Assembly: GCA_964502465.1 (NCBI GenBank)
Contig: CAZCWX010000209.1
Location: 1 to 22,114, forward strand
Length of the DNA: 22,114 bases
Source of the DNA: CAZCWX01 sp964502465
Lineage (GTDB): Bacteria > Desulfobacterota > Binatia > Bin18
Direction of reading: 5' to 3'
A program made the position numbers and the translations under genes. The number at the start of each line of letters is the position of its first letter. Position 1 is the stretch's first letter. Below the pieces are notes generated by a model, which worked only from the letters and a program-made list of their open reading frames with translations, did not search any database and had not been told where the DNA came from. Below, piece after piece: positions 14,543 through 22,114 of the stretch.

Positions 14543-17143
14543 ATGTCAGACACACGATCGCACGGAGTCATTGAGCTAGACCAGTCATATAAATTACCCC
14601 AAACCGTGATCCCAGAGCGGTATGAGATTCACCTTGCCCCTGACCTGAAAGCATACACATTCGCTGGCGAGGAAACTGTCCTCGTCAACGTCCGCGCACC
14701 AGTCAAAGAGATCGTTTTGCACGCCTGCGAACTCACGATTCATGCGGTCTCTGCTGTCGGCTCAGATGGACAAGCGATTCAGGGGACAGCGACACTCGAG
14801 GAAGTCAGCGAACGGGCGGAGCTTCGCTTTCCGCAAACCTTGACTCCTGGCCCCTGGAAGCTACACCTCACCTTTTCCGGGACTCTCAATGATAAGCTGC
14901 ACGGGTTCTATCGCAGTTCGTATAAAGACGCCAACGGCCAGGACAAGATCCTTGCCTCTACGCAATTCGAATCCACTGACGCTCGCCGCGCTTTCCCCTG
15001 TTGGGATGAACCTGCACTCAAAGCCGTCTTTCAGACAACGCTTGTCGTAGACGAAAGACTCACTGCCATCTCGAACACGGCGATTGTACGCGAAACGCCG
15101 ATTCCTGGAACTGACAAGAAAGAAGTCATCTTCGCTGACACTATGAGAATGTCCACGTATCTGGTGGCGTTCATTGTCGGCGAGTTTGAAGCCACAGACC
15201 CTATCCTGGTTGATGGTGCGCCATTACGTGTGTGGTCCGTACCGGGGAAACGTCACCTCGCCAAATTTGGCCAGGAAATTGGCGCTGCATCTCTGGCTTT
15301 CTTTAGTCAGTACTACGGTCTCCCTTACCCAGGCGATAAACTCGATCTCATCGCCATTCCTGATTTTGCCTCAGGCGCAATGGAAAATCTCGGGGCCATT
15401 ACCTTCCGTGAGACTGCCTTGCTGGTAGACGAAAAGACTGCCGCACGGAGCGAGTTAGAACGGGTGGCTGACGTGGTCGCCCATGAGAACGCACACATGT
15501 GGTTCGGCGATCTCGTCACGATGCGCTGGTGGAACGGCTTATGGTTAAATGAAGCGTTCGCCACATTCATGGAAATGCTCGCGGTGGATCACTGGAAACC
15601 CGAGTGGCAGCGCTGGACGAGTTTTGCTGTGTCGCGTGCAGCCGCCATGCTCGTCGATGGCCTGAAGAGCACACGCCCCATCGAGTTTCCTGTGCGACTA
15701 CCAGAAGAAGCCGCTGGCATGTTTGACATCCTCACTTATGAGAAGGGCGCGTCGGTGTTGCGGATGCTAGAACAATACCTCGGCCCTGAAACCTTCCGCG
15801 CTGGCATCAATCTCTACCTGCGTAAGCACGAGTATGACAACGCTGAAACGACAGATTTGTGGGATGCAATCGAAGAGTCCTCTCGTCAGCCAGTGCGTGC
15901 ACTCATGGATACCTGGGTCTTTCAGCCGGGCTATCCGCTCATTTCAGTACGGGCAGAGAAACAAGACCTCATTCTTTCCCAACAGCTCTTTCGCTACTTG
16001 CAGGACGGAGCCGATCAAGAACGACTCTGGCAGGTCCCGCTCTTTATCAAAGCACGGGTGGCCGGCACAATCCACTCGCAAACTGTACTGCTCACCGAGA
16101 GGGACATGCGGTTCACGCTCCCAGCGGAACCCGATTGGGTCGTCGTCAATGCGGGTGGACACGGATTCTACCGCGTCCGCTACGCGCCGGACTTGCTCAA
16201 ATGGCTGACCGTGCATGTCCAAGAAAACCTTTCTGCAGCAGAACGGTTTACTCTTGTCAGCGATACGTGGGCTGCTGCAGTGTCTGGGCTTATATCCATA
16301 ACCGACTACCTGGATCTCCTGCCATTGTTCCGTGACGAGACTGACCATAACGTCTGGACTGCAATACTTGGGTCGTGTCATTATTTGTACCGGTTGCTGG
16401 ACCCGTCCCAACGGCCGGCTCTGCAAACATTCATTCGTCACTTGCTCACCCCCATCACCAACCGTTTAGGCTGGAGCCCGCAAGCCGGAGAGCACGAACT
16501 GATGAGCCAATTGCGCGGCGAACTTTTAGGCGCACTCGGCACGTTAGGTGAGGATGCGGCAACTCAGGCCGAGGCTCGCTCCCGGTACACGCAGTATAAA
16601 AGAGACCGGACTGCAGTGGACCGGAACGTTGTCCCAGCACTCGTGTCTATCGTCGCGTACACCGGCGGCCCGGCTGAATACGAAGAGTTCCGCGTAAATT
16701 TTAAGACTGCCAAAACACCGCAAGAAGAACAACGCTATCAGTTTGCCCTGGCTGGCTTCCGCCAACCCGACTTGCTGGAAAAGACGTTCAGGCTGACGCT
16801 GAATGGCGAAGTGCGAACGCAAAACGCGCCCTACCTCATGCGGTCGCTCTTGTTCAATATTGAAGGACGCGAACGCGCCTGGGCCTTTATGAAAGAACAC
16901 TGGGAAGAAATGGTGCGCCAGTATCCAGACAATGCCATCCCTCGCATGTGCGAAGGCATCACTGCCCTCACAACTCCCGAACTTGAGGCCGACGTGAGGG
17001 ATTTCTTTGCTGCCCATCCGGTCAAACAGGGTGCGAAGACCATGGAGCAGCATCTAGAAAAGTTGCGTGTCGCTGTCGCCTGCAAACAACGCGAGGCACA
17101 GAACATAGCAGCATATCTCGCACGGAAGTCGTTAGAAGGTTAG
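14543..17143 (+). CDS. pepN: M1-family aminopeptidase (aminopeptidase N-like)
   Basis: This 866-residue zinc aminopeptidase of the gluzincin M1 family removes N-terminal residues from peptides. The beta-saddle N-terminal domain (about 15-210) contains STQFESTDARRAFPCWDEP. The exopeptidase motif GAMEN is at 278-282. Zinc ligands are His314 and His318 in HENAH plus Glu337 in LNEAF, with Glu315 as the general base. Tyr399 in ILTYEKGASVLRML is the transition-state tyrosine. The C-terminal half is a long helical ERAP1_C-like domain, closer to eukaryotic/archaeal tricorn-interacting-factor forms than to E. coli PepN. There is no signal peptide, so it is cytoplasmic. The ATG at 14543 has GGAG seven to eight bases upstream. 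It is divergent from clpS-clpA, and a UPF0175 gene starts four bases after its stop. Confidence 0.96.
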   Translation: MSDTRSHGVIELDQSYKLPQTVIPERYEIHLAPDLKAYTFAGEETVLVNVRAPVKEIVLHACELTIHAVSAVGSDGQAIQGTATLEEVSERAELRFPQTLTPGPWKLHLTFSGTLNDKLHGFYRSSYKDANGQDKILASTQFESTDARRAFPCWDEPALKAVFQTTLVVDERLTAISNTAIVRETPIPGTDKKEVIFADTMRMSTYLVAFIVGEFEATDPILVDGAPLRVWSVPGKRHLAKFGQEIGAASLAFFSQYYGLPYPGDKLDLIAIPDFASGAMENLGAITFRETALLVDEKTAARSELERVADVVAHENAHMWFGDLVTMRWWNGLWLNEAFATFMEMLAVDHWKPEWQRWTSFAVSRAAAMLVDGLKSTRPIEFPVRLPEEAAGMFDILTYEKGASVLRMLEQYLGPETFRAGINLYLRKHEYDNAETTDLWDAIEESSRQPVRALMDTWVFQPGYPLISVRAEKQDLILSQQLFRYLQDGADQERLWQVPLFIKARVAGTIHSQTVLLTERDMRFTLPAEPDWVVVNAGGHGFYRVRYAPDLLKWLTVHVQENLSAAERFTLVSDTWAAAVSGLISITDYLDLLPLFRDETDHNVWTAILGSCHYLYRLLDPSQRPALQTFIRHLLTPITNRLGWSPQAGEHELMSQLRGELLGALGTLGEDAATQAEARSRYTQYKRDRTAVDRNVVPALVSIVAYTGGPAEYEEFRVNFKTAKTPQEEQRYQFALAGFRQPDLLEKTFRLTLNGEVRTQNAPYLMRSLLFNIEGRERAWAFMKEHWEEMVRQYPDNAIPRMCEGITALTTPELEADVRDFFAAHPVKQGAKTMEQHLEKLRVAVACKQREAQNIAAYLARKSLEG

Positions 17144-17147
17144 GACT

Positions 17148-17411
17148 ATGGCAAAGGCAACAATTGAAATTCCTGATGAACGCTTCCAAGAGCTGGAAGC
17201 CTACAGGGATAGACTGGGCGAACTGCTCCTGCTGGGGCTGTCACAAGTCAAGATTCAGGAAGCCCTGCTTCTCTATCAGCGGGGCGTAGTATCGTTCGGG
17301 CGTGCGGCAGAACTCGCCGGTCTGTCCGAACAGGAGTTGGTGCGGCAGGCGCGGGCGTTTGGGGTGCAGCCGCGCTGGGCAGAGAAGATGGTAGAGGAAG
17401 AAATAGGGTGA
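17148..17411 (+). CDS. UPF0175-family small protein (putative antitoxin)
   Basis: This 87-residue protein has the UPF0175 layout: an N-terminal strand (ATIEIPDE) followed by helices, with KIQEALLLYQRGVVSFGRAAELAGLSEQEL forming a likely helix-turn-helix and a short C-terminal tail. UPF0175 members often precede DUF3368 PIN-like proteins and are then read as antitoxins. Its stop overlaps the GTG start of the next gene in GTGA, so translation is probably coupled. It starts four bases after pepN, with AGAAGG and TAGGA inside the end of pepN as ribosome site, so it may be transcribed from the pepN promoter. The role is inferred from family and gene order, not from catalytic residues. Confidence 0.85.
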   Translation: MAKATIEIPDERFQELEAYRDRLGELLLLGLSQVKIQEALLLYQRGVVSFGRAAELAGLSEQELVRQARAFGVQPRWAEKMVEEEIG

Positions 17412-17941
17412 TCGTCATCGCCAATTCTGGCCCCTTGATGGCATTGGGAAAGTTGGGATTACTAGAGTTGCTACCACAACTGTACGGGCAGGTGCGACTG
17501 CCGACCGCCGTTTACGCCGAGGTGGTGGTTCGGGGGAGTGAAAGGGGTTATCCAGACGCCCTTCTCGTACAGGTGGCGATTCAGCGCGGGCAGCTAGTCG
17601 TTATTGAGGTCGGCCATACCGAGTTGGCACCCGAGATCGCTGCTCTCCATCTGGATATGGGCGAAAAGCAGATATTGCATGTTGCTTTGCGTGACAAAGC
17701 CGACCTGGTGCTGCTTGATGACTTGAAAGCACGAGAGGAAGCACAAGCACGCGGCTTGACCGTCAAAGGAACACTAGGTGTTATCATGCAGGCCTATCGT
17801 GCAAAGCTGTTGCGGCTCGACGAGGTACAGACCCTTGTTGAAGCCATCATCGCCAGAGACGATATATGGATTGCAGAAGGGTTGTGCCGCCAGGTGTTGG
17901 CGAAGTTGGAAACCGAGTGCACAGATGGGAATAATGTGTAG
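17408..17941 (+). CDS. DUF3368 PIN-like protein (putative toxin/ribonuclease)
   Basis: This 177-residue protein has a DUF3368/PIN-like domain. It opens with IVIANSGPLMALGKLGLLELL, and acidic residues that could hold metal include Glu39 (VYAEVVV), Glu86 in HLDMGEKQ and Asp103-Asp104 in LVLLDDLKAREEA, followed by TVKGTLGVIMQAY. In canonical PIN domains an aspartate ends the first strand; here the position reads Ala-Asn-Ser, a change frequent in DUF3368 proteins. The GTG start at 17408 overlaps the upstream stop by four bases. The pair looks like a type II toxin-antitoxin module of the VapBC-like kind, but toxicity of DUF3368 proteins is little tested. It is convergent with a lipoprotein gene, with 52 nt between stops and no clear terminator. 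Confidence 0.86.
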   Translation: MIVIANSGPLMALGKLGLLELLPQLYGQVRLPTAVYAEVVVRGSERGYPDALLVQVAIQRGQLVVIEVGHTELAPEIAALHLDMGEKQILHVALRDKADLVLLDDLKAREEAQARGLTVKGTLGVIMQAYRAKLLRLDEVQTLVEAIIARDDIWIAEGLCRQVLAKLETECTDGNNV

Positions 17942-17993
17942 CAGCGCATAGGGTCCGCACCAGCCCACAAAAGTGAGCCAAGAACCGCGGTGT

Positions 17994-19040
17994 TTAGAAA
18001 CGGCCCCCCTCTCGTACCCTGGTAGCCTCAGCATCTGGCCGGGCATTGCCACGGCGGAGAAAACCGGGAGGGCGGTTGCTCACAGAGCGGACCTCTAACC
18101 ACTCTCCGTCCACCACACCAACAACCCGCACGCGAGTACCTGCCCGTAATTGGGCAAGAATATCAGACGCATCGCGGGGGGCAGCATGTAAAGCCGCCGG
18201 TCGTGTCACTTGATACCATCCTACGACAGAGGTCTCGCTGGGCCGCCTGGTTGTTTCCGTTCGGATTGGCCTCGGTGGAGTTGGCCGTTTTGCCGCCTTG
18301 GTTCGTTCTGGAGCCGGTATTGTAGCTGCTGGTTTTTCCACTGGCACAGGGAGCTTTGCCATCGCTACCCCTGCAGCCTCTTCTCCGCTGCGGTCAACCA
18401 CCATGCGGTTGCCGAGATGTGTTTCCCACATCAAGATCGAGGTGTGATCAACACCTGGTGGCACAAACAGCACGGTACAACGGAGTTGGACTTTTTCCTC
18501 AGCCGGCGGGAAGGTCCAGGTGCGTATCCGATCAAAAACTGAGTTCACGAGCTTCTCACTCGACACTCGGGTGCGCGGAAATCGCACATCGGACACCGTT
18601 CCTCCCGGCTCAATTACGAGACTGACTTCTAAACTGCCCATCAACACCGGATCGTGTTCACGTTCGAGATCGTAGGCTTCCTGTAATTGCGGCAAAAAAG
18701 ACCAGATTTGCCCTTCCAGGACATCAGGAGACCGGCCTGGGACCCCAACTCCTGTCCCGGTAACGAGCATTCCTAATTCTCTTCCTGCCAGTACAGCACC
18801 GCGAGCGGAAAAGGGTGCTGCAGGTGGAGGTGGCGAGGTATCAGGAGCGGCTGGCGCGGTAACATCTCCGTCTGTCGCGTTGCTTTCAGACGGAGGCTTC
18901 GTAGGGGCGGAAGATGACTGCGGTTCAGCGTCAGGAATTGGGGCTTCCTGCTGTCCTCCCCCACAACCAATCGTGCCCGATAAGAACAAGACAGGAAAAA
19001 TACACCGAACCAGGATCTTCCAGCAGTGCTGCATCAACAT
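17994..19040 (-). CDS. Lipoprotein with AgmX/TonB-C-like and SH3 domains
   Basis: This 348-residue probable outer- or inner-membrane lipoprotein has a hydrophobic signal (about 9-25) ending in SGTIGC, with Cys26 as the lipidated residue; Thr at -3 is slightly unusual. A Pro/Ser/Ala-rich linker (30-78) follows. Then comes an AgmX/PglI- or TonB-C-like fold (about 112-195: SFLPQLQEAYD, GSLEVSLVIEPGGTVSDVRF, RIRTWTFPP), another basic Pro-rich linker (235-272) and a bacterial SH3 domain (about 274-330: GWYQVTRPAALHAAPRDAS, GTRVRVVGVVDGEWLEV). The start at 19040 is chosen because GAGAGGAGG stands five bases before it; the ATG at 19061 would place that site inside the gene. It lies 137 nt after the hybrid kinase on the same strand. 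The role is unknown; its domains suggest envelope or peptidoglycan contact. Confidence 0.8.
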   Translation of the reverse strand: MLMQHCWKILVRCIFPVLFLSGTIGCGGGQQEAPIPDAEPQSSSAPTKPPSESNATDGDVTAPAAPDTSPPPPAAPFSARGAVLAGRELGMLVTGTGVGVPGRSPDVLEGQIWSFLPQLQEAYDLEREHDPVLMGSLEVSLVIEPGGTVSDVRFPRTRVSSEKLVNSVFDRIRTWTFPPAEEKVQLRCTVLFVPPGVDHTSILMWETHLGNRMVVDRSGEEAAGVAMAKLPVPVEKPAATIPAPERTKAAKRPTPPRPIRTETTRRPSETSVVGWYQVTRPAALHAAPRDASDILAQLRAGTRVRVVGVVDGEWLEVRSVSNRPPGFLRRGNARPDAEATRVREGGRF

Positions 19041-19177
19041 CCGAACCTCCTCTCCAGACATCGCATAGCCCTATAAACACCAGAAAAGGCCAGAAGGCGT
19101 CAATGACTAACAGCGGGGACAAGTCTCGTAAATATGCCTTTTTTCAAAGTGTGGGAGTATCGGCATTCACAAGAGCT

Positions 19178-21592
19178 TCAAAAAAGGGAGCCATGGAAGT
19201 CAGGATGGACAAGAGGAACAGTACGTTCCAGGAGTGTAAAGAGTTCATCAGTTTTCAGCGGTTTCGACACATAGTCATCCATACCGGCGGCGAGACATTG
19301 TTCACGATCGCCCTTCATCGCACGAGCGGTCATGGCAATAATCGGGATATGGGTATGCGTTGTTTTTTCGTGCTGTCGAATGAGCGTCGTTGCCATCATG
19401 CCATCCATTTCAGGCATCTGCACATCCATCAGCACAAGATCAAAAGGGCGATCCTTCTCTAAAACAGCAAGAGCCTCTTTGCCGTTGGCAGCCACCACGA
19501 CTTCATGACCCCACTTCTGTAGGAGTTTCACGGCCAACTTCTGATTGATAATATTGTCCTCGGCCAAAAGGATACGCAGCGGCTTTTGACTCCGATGAGC
19601 GATGGATCTTTTGTCTTTGGCGTCCAGGACCTCTTTCTCTGTTCCCAGGACCTCTAATATCGCCCGTTGGAGTTCAGAAGGTTTAATCGGTTTGATGAGA
19701 TAACTGGCGATCCCCAGTTCCTTACATCGCCTGCGGTCTCCACCTTGGTCTACCGAGGTCAGCATCATGATGATCGCGCCGTGCAAGGCTGGGGTGTCTT
19801 TCACTTTCTGTGCCAGGGTAAAACCATCCATCACGGGCATGTGGGCGTCAAGGAGCACGAGAGAGAAAGGGCGGTTTTGGTCTTTTGCTTCACAGAGCAG
19901 AGAGAAAGCCTGAGCCCCATTCTCAGCCTCTTGTGTCGGCATTCGCCAGGAGGTCAAGAGTTTATATAGGATACGGCGATTTGCTACATTATCATCGACC
20001 ACAAGCACACGCAGATCTCGGAGTTGCTGCAAAGTGGCAGGAAGAACGTCAGGTTGGATTTTGCCTGCTTCGAGACGGACCGTGAAGTGAAAGGTTGAAC
20101 CCTTTCCGACTTCACTCTCTACCCATAAGCTTCCGCCCATCATGCCCATGAGTCGGTTCGAAATGGTGAGCCCCAGTCCCGTTCCTCCATAGTGTCTCGT
20201 AGTTGACGTATCCGCTTGGGAAAACGCTTCGAAGATAACCTGTTGCTTTTCCAGAGGGATACCGATCCCCGTGTCTCTGATCTGGAAATGCAACTCGATG
20301 CGTCCTGCCTCTTCCGTGGTTTTTTCTACTGTTACCACAACCTCCCCGTGCTCAGTGAATTTGATCGCGTTGCCGACCAAATTCACTACCACTTGACGGA
20401 GGCGACCAGGATCACCCACGAACGCTTCGGGGACATCAGGATTCATTCCGTACAGGAGTTCCAGTCCTTTCTGATGGGTTCGGATGGCAAGGGTTTTGAT
20501 TGCATCGCCGATTTGGTCTCGTAAACGAAAATCAACCCGTTCTAAATCCAGCTTTCCTGCTTCGATCTTGGAAAAGTCAAGGATGTCATTCAGGAGGGAT
20601 AATAAGGCCTCAGCCGAACTGCGCACCGTTTCACCGTACTCTCTTTGCTCCGCCGTTATCTCGGTATCCAAAAGGAGTTCGGTCATACCAATGACACCGT
20701 TCATCGGTGTACGAATCTCGTGGCTCATATTGGCCAGGAATTCAGATTTCGTCCGGCTTGCTGCTTCCGCCGCCTCCTTTGCCAATCGCAGTGCTTCTTC
20801 AGTTCGTTTCCGTTCAGCAATCTCCAATTGCAGTTCATGTGTACGCTCTTCGACCCGTGTTTCCAGTCCATCGTGAGCCTTCTGGAGTGCTGCATCACGC
20901 TTTTGGATTTGCGTCAGCATGTCGTTGAATGCATCAACGAGCACCCCGAGTTCATCTTGGCTCTGTTTCACTTCACGGATTGCATAGTTTTTTTCGGTTG
21001 AAACCGCACTTGCTGTCCGAGTCAAATGGAGGATCGGTCCAGAGATCATGCGCTGGAGTCTCACCGATAAGAAAAAAGCGACCAAGAAGGAGATGAGGAG
21101 CATAACAGTGGCAAGACCGGCATACCGTTTGAAGCGCGCAGTCAGCATCCGTAAGTCGGATTGCAGATACACTGTGCCGATGACTGCACCGTCAAGCATC
21201 ACCTGCCGAAACAAGGCGAGGTGTCCATCGTTGAAAGAGTAGCCATCATTCTGAGGTTGCGGCGGTAAGAATTCCCCTTCCTGGTCCCGCCGATAGGCAG
21301 CGAATACCTGTCCATCCTTCGTATAGATACAGGCGGCAACGATGTGCCGATCTGCCCTCAATGATAATAAGGTCTCTTCCGCGTCCTTGCGATCTTCGAA
21401 GGTCAGAGCAGCAGTACTATTGCCTCCAATAATCGTAGCTAACGTTTCCAGTTCTTGAGTAAGCGCACGGCGAAACGAGACGAAGTCATAGAGAACGAAC
21501 ATGATACTGGCCAATAACAACGTCACGCTACTAACGAGTGTTCCCAAAAGGACCAGTTTTCGTCGAATCGGCCAGTCTCGAAAGGGTGTCAT
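19178..21592 (-). CDS. CHASE8-like/HAMP hybrid sensor histidine kinase, two REC
   Basis: This 804-residue inner-membrane kinase has TM1 (about 12-35) and a periplasmic sensor (36-156) whose EDRKDAEETLLSLR and ACIYTKDGQVFAAY segments resemble CHASE8. TM2 (about 157-177), HAMP (178-232) and a coiled coil (232-285) follow. HisKA has phosphoacceptor His291 in NMSHEIRTPMNG. HATPase_c has N-box NLVGNAIKF at 404-412, DTGIGIP at 440-446 and GGTGLGL at 469-475. REC1 has Asp582, Thr612 and Lys634; REC2 has Asp723, Thr755 and Lys777, so both receivers look functional. No HPt or DNA-binding domain is attached, so output must pass through a partner outside this window. Its ATG lies one base after the stop of a YfiR-like gene, so the two are surely co-transcribed. 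The known Yfi cyclase has the same kind of input end but a GGDEF output. Confidence 0.95.
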   Translation of the reverse strand: MTPFRDWPIRRKLVLLGTLVSSVTLLLASIMFVLYDFVSFRRALTQELETLATIIGGNSTAALTFEDRKDAEETLLSLRADRHIVAACIYTKDGQVFAAYRRDQEGEFLPPQPQNDGYSFNDGHLALFRQVMLDGAVIGTVYLQSDLRMLTARFKRYAGLATVMLLISFLVAFFLSVRLQRMISGPILHLTRTASAVSTEKNYAIREVKQSQDELGVLVDAFNDMLTQIQKRDAALQKAHDGLETRVEERTHELQLEIAERKRTEEALRLAKEAAEAASRTKSEFLANMSHEIRTPMNGVIGMTELLLDTEITAEQREYGETVRSSAEALLSLLNDILDFSKIEAGKLDLERVDFRLRDQIGDAIKTLAIRTHQKGLELLYGMNPDVPEAFVGDPGRLRQVVVNLVGNAIKFTEHGEVVVTVEKTTEEAGRIELHFQIRDTGIGIPLEKQQVIFEAFSQADTSTTRHYGGTGLGLTISNRLMGMMGGSLWVESEVGKGSTFHFTVRLEAGKIQPDVLPATLQQLRDLRVLVVDDNVANRRILYKLLTSWRMPTQEAENGAQAFSLLCEAKDQNRPFSLVLLDAHMPVMDGFTLAQKVKDTPALHGAIIMMLTSVDQGGDRRRCKELGIASYLIKPIKPSELQRAILEVLGTEKEVLDAKDKRSIAHRSQKPLRILLAEDNIINQKLAVKLLQKWGHEVVVAANGKEALAVLEKDRPFDLVLMDVQMPEMDGMMATTLIRQHEKTTHTHIPIIAMTARAMKGDREQCLAAGMDDYVSKPLKTDELFTLLERTVPLVHPDFHGSLF

Positions 21593-21593
21593 G

Positions 21594-22114
21594 TTAATTC
21601 TTTCTCTCCGAGTCCTTACTTTTCACGCCCTTGGCTAATCGCAAGAGTTTTGAGCTAATCTCGAGCTCAGCTTGCTCAGCCGCATCTAAGTTGATTTCAA
21701 ACAGGATTCTCTGGTCTTCCAACAGCAGGTTGATGATGCCACCCGACTCGGTGAATCCTGGTACTTCACTCACCGTCAGGACCTTGCGACTACGAAGCAT
21801 GGCGAAAATCTGTGGCAGCCGTCCCTGCTCCGAAGCGCTAATGAAGAGGAGGTGGCACCGACCAAGGTCCTGGGCGTTCTGCAGTCGTCTCACGACGAGC
21901 GGCCTCTCATTCACGGTCTTCCCCGCAATGGTTTGGTCAAGATCTGAGCCAAAAGGATCTTCACCCAGCACACACAGCAGGAACGGACCGGCAGGATCGG
22001 GAAATGCCGCAGTCGGCCACTCAACGAACCTGGTAAAGTTGTAGAGGAACGCAGCCTTCAACTGATATTCGCTGGGCGGGTTTTGGGCCTCCACACAGTT
22101 GGCTCCGGCAGACG
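21594..22114 (-). CDS. YfiR/DUF4154-family periplasmic protein, 5' end cut
   Basis: At least 172 codons are visible; the frame stays open to the window edge, so the start and most of the signal peptide lie beyond 22114. The last visible upstream codons read SAGANC before VEAQNPPSE, which fits the end of a signal peptide; the GTG at 22094 is therefore not a credible start. The mature part has the DUF4154 pattern: YQLKAAFLYNFTRFVEWP, then FLLCVLGEDPFGSDLD, VNERPLVVRRL, CHLLFISASE, VLTVSEVPGFTESGGIINLL and FEINLDAAEQAELEISSKLLRLAK. Two cysteines (in LLCVLG and RCHLL) could form the family disulfide. In P. aeruginosa YfiR binds and represses the CHASE8 sensor of YfiN; here the gene directly precedes a CHASE8-like hybrid kinase. 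A role as that kinase's periplasmic regulator is inferred. Confidence 0.9.
   Translation of the reverse strand, partial: SAGANCVEAQNPPSEYQLKAAFLYNFTRFVEWPTAAFPDPAGPFLLCVLGEDPFGSDLDQTIAGKTVNERPLVVRRLQNAQDLGRCHLLFISASEQGRLPQIFAMLRSRKVLTVSEVPGFTESGGIINLLLEDQRILFEINLDAAEQAELEISSKLLRLAKGVKSKDSERKN

Noticed and set aside
19041..19177. Minus-strand TTGACG in the gap before the lipoprotein as a promoter
   Set aside because: No acceptable -10 lies at 16-18 nt; TTATAG is at 21 nt. An independent promoter cannot be claimed or excluded.
21594..22094. GTG at 22094 as the start of the YfiR-like gene
   Set aside because: The frame remains open to the window edge, and the codons upstream (SAGANC) look like the end of a signal peptide, so the gene is cut rather than starting here.

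Overview
This window looks like a chromosomal stretch of an uncultured, moderately GC-rich Gram-negative bacterium. The Gram-negative reading rests on a lipoprotein with a TonB/AgmX-like domain and on a periplasmic YfiR-type protein. Acyl-CoA metabolism genes are frequent (CaiB-type CoA-transferase, HMG-CoA lyase, two MaoC-fold proteins, an SDR), with an F420/FMN-type LLM oxidoreductase, VOC enzymes and an NHL propeller. Many intergenic palindromic repeats of the kind common in Tectomicrobia, Binatota and 'Deltaproteobacteria' MAGs are also present. The lineage is an inference from gene content only: there is no rRNA, tRNA, phage, CRISPR array or complete insertion sequence here.

Layout. 1-505 is repeat-rich and has no credible gene. 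506-4383 (minus strand) holds, in transcription order, a beta-class DNA methyltransferase resembling a type III Mod with no restriction partner, an LLM-class oxidoreductase and a CaiB/BaiF CoA-transferase. Divergent from these on the plus strand are pncB (nicotinate phosphoribosyltransferase), a VOC protein, an NHL six-bladed-propeller protein, a strong terminator and an HMG-CoA lyase. A hairpin repeat separates the lyase from a minus-strand VOC-SDR pair. A MITE-like element then abuts the stop codon of the distal member of a tandem MaoC pair.

11624-17941 is a protein-turnover block. clpS-clpA (minus) is divergent from pepN (plus), so the N-degron adaptor, the unfoldase and an M1 aminopeptidase that could finish the peptides share one intergenic region. 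Four bases after pepN lies a UPF0175/DUF3368 pair with overlapping GTGA, read as a toxin-antitoxin-like module.

17994-22114 (minus) is a signalling block. A YfiR-like periplasmic protein (its 5' end is cut by the window edge) is followed after one base by a CHASE8-like/HAMP hybrid histidine kinase with two intact receiver domains. Next comes a lipoprotein carrying an AgmX/TonB-C-like domain and an SH3 domain. In the known Yfi system YfiR restrains a CHASE8-HAMP-GGDEF diguanylate cyclase. Here the same kind of sensor input appears attached to a phosphorelay kinase, and this is the most interesting system in the window. Most other genes are ordinary; the other points of note are the split MaoC pair, the orphan methyltransferase and the repeat architecture around the NHL gene.
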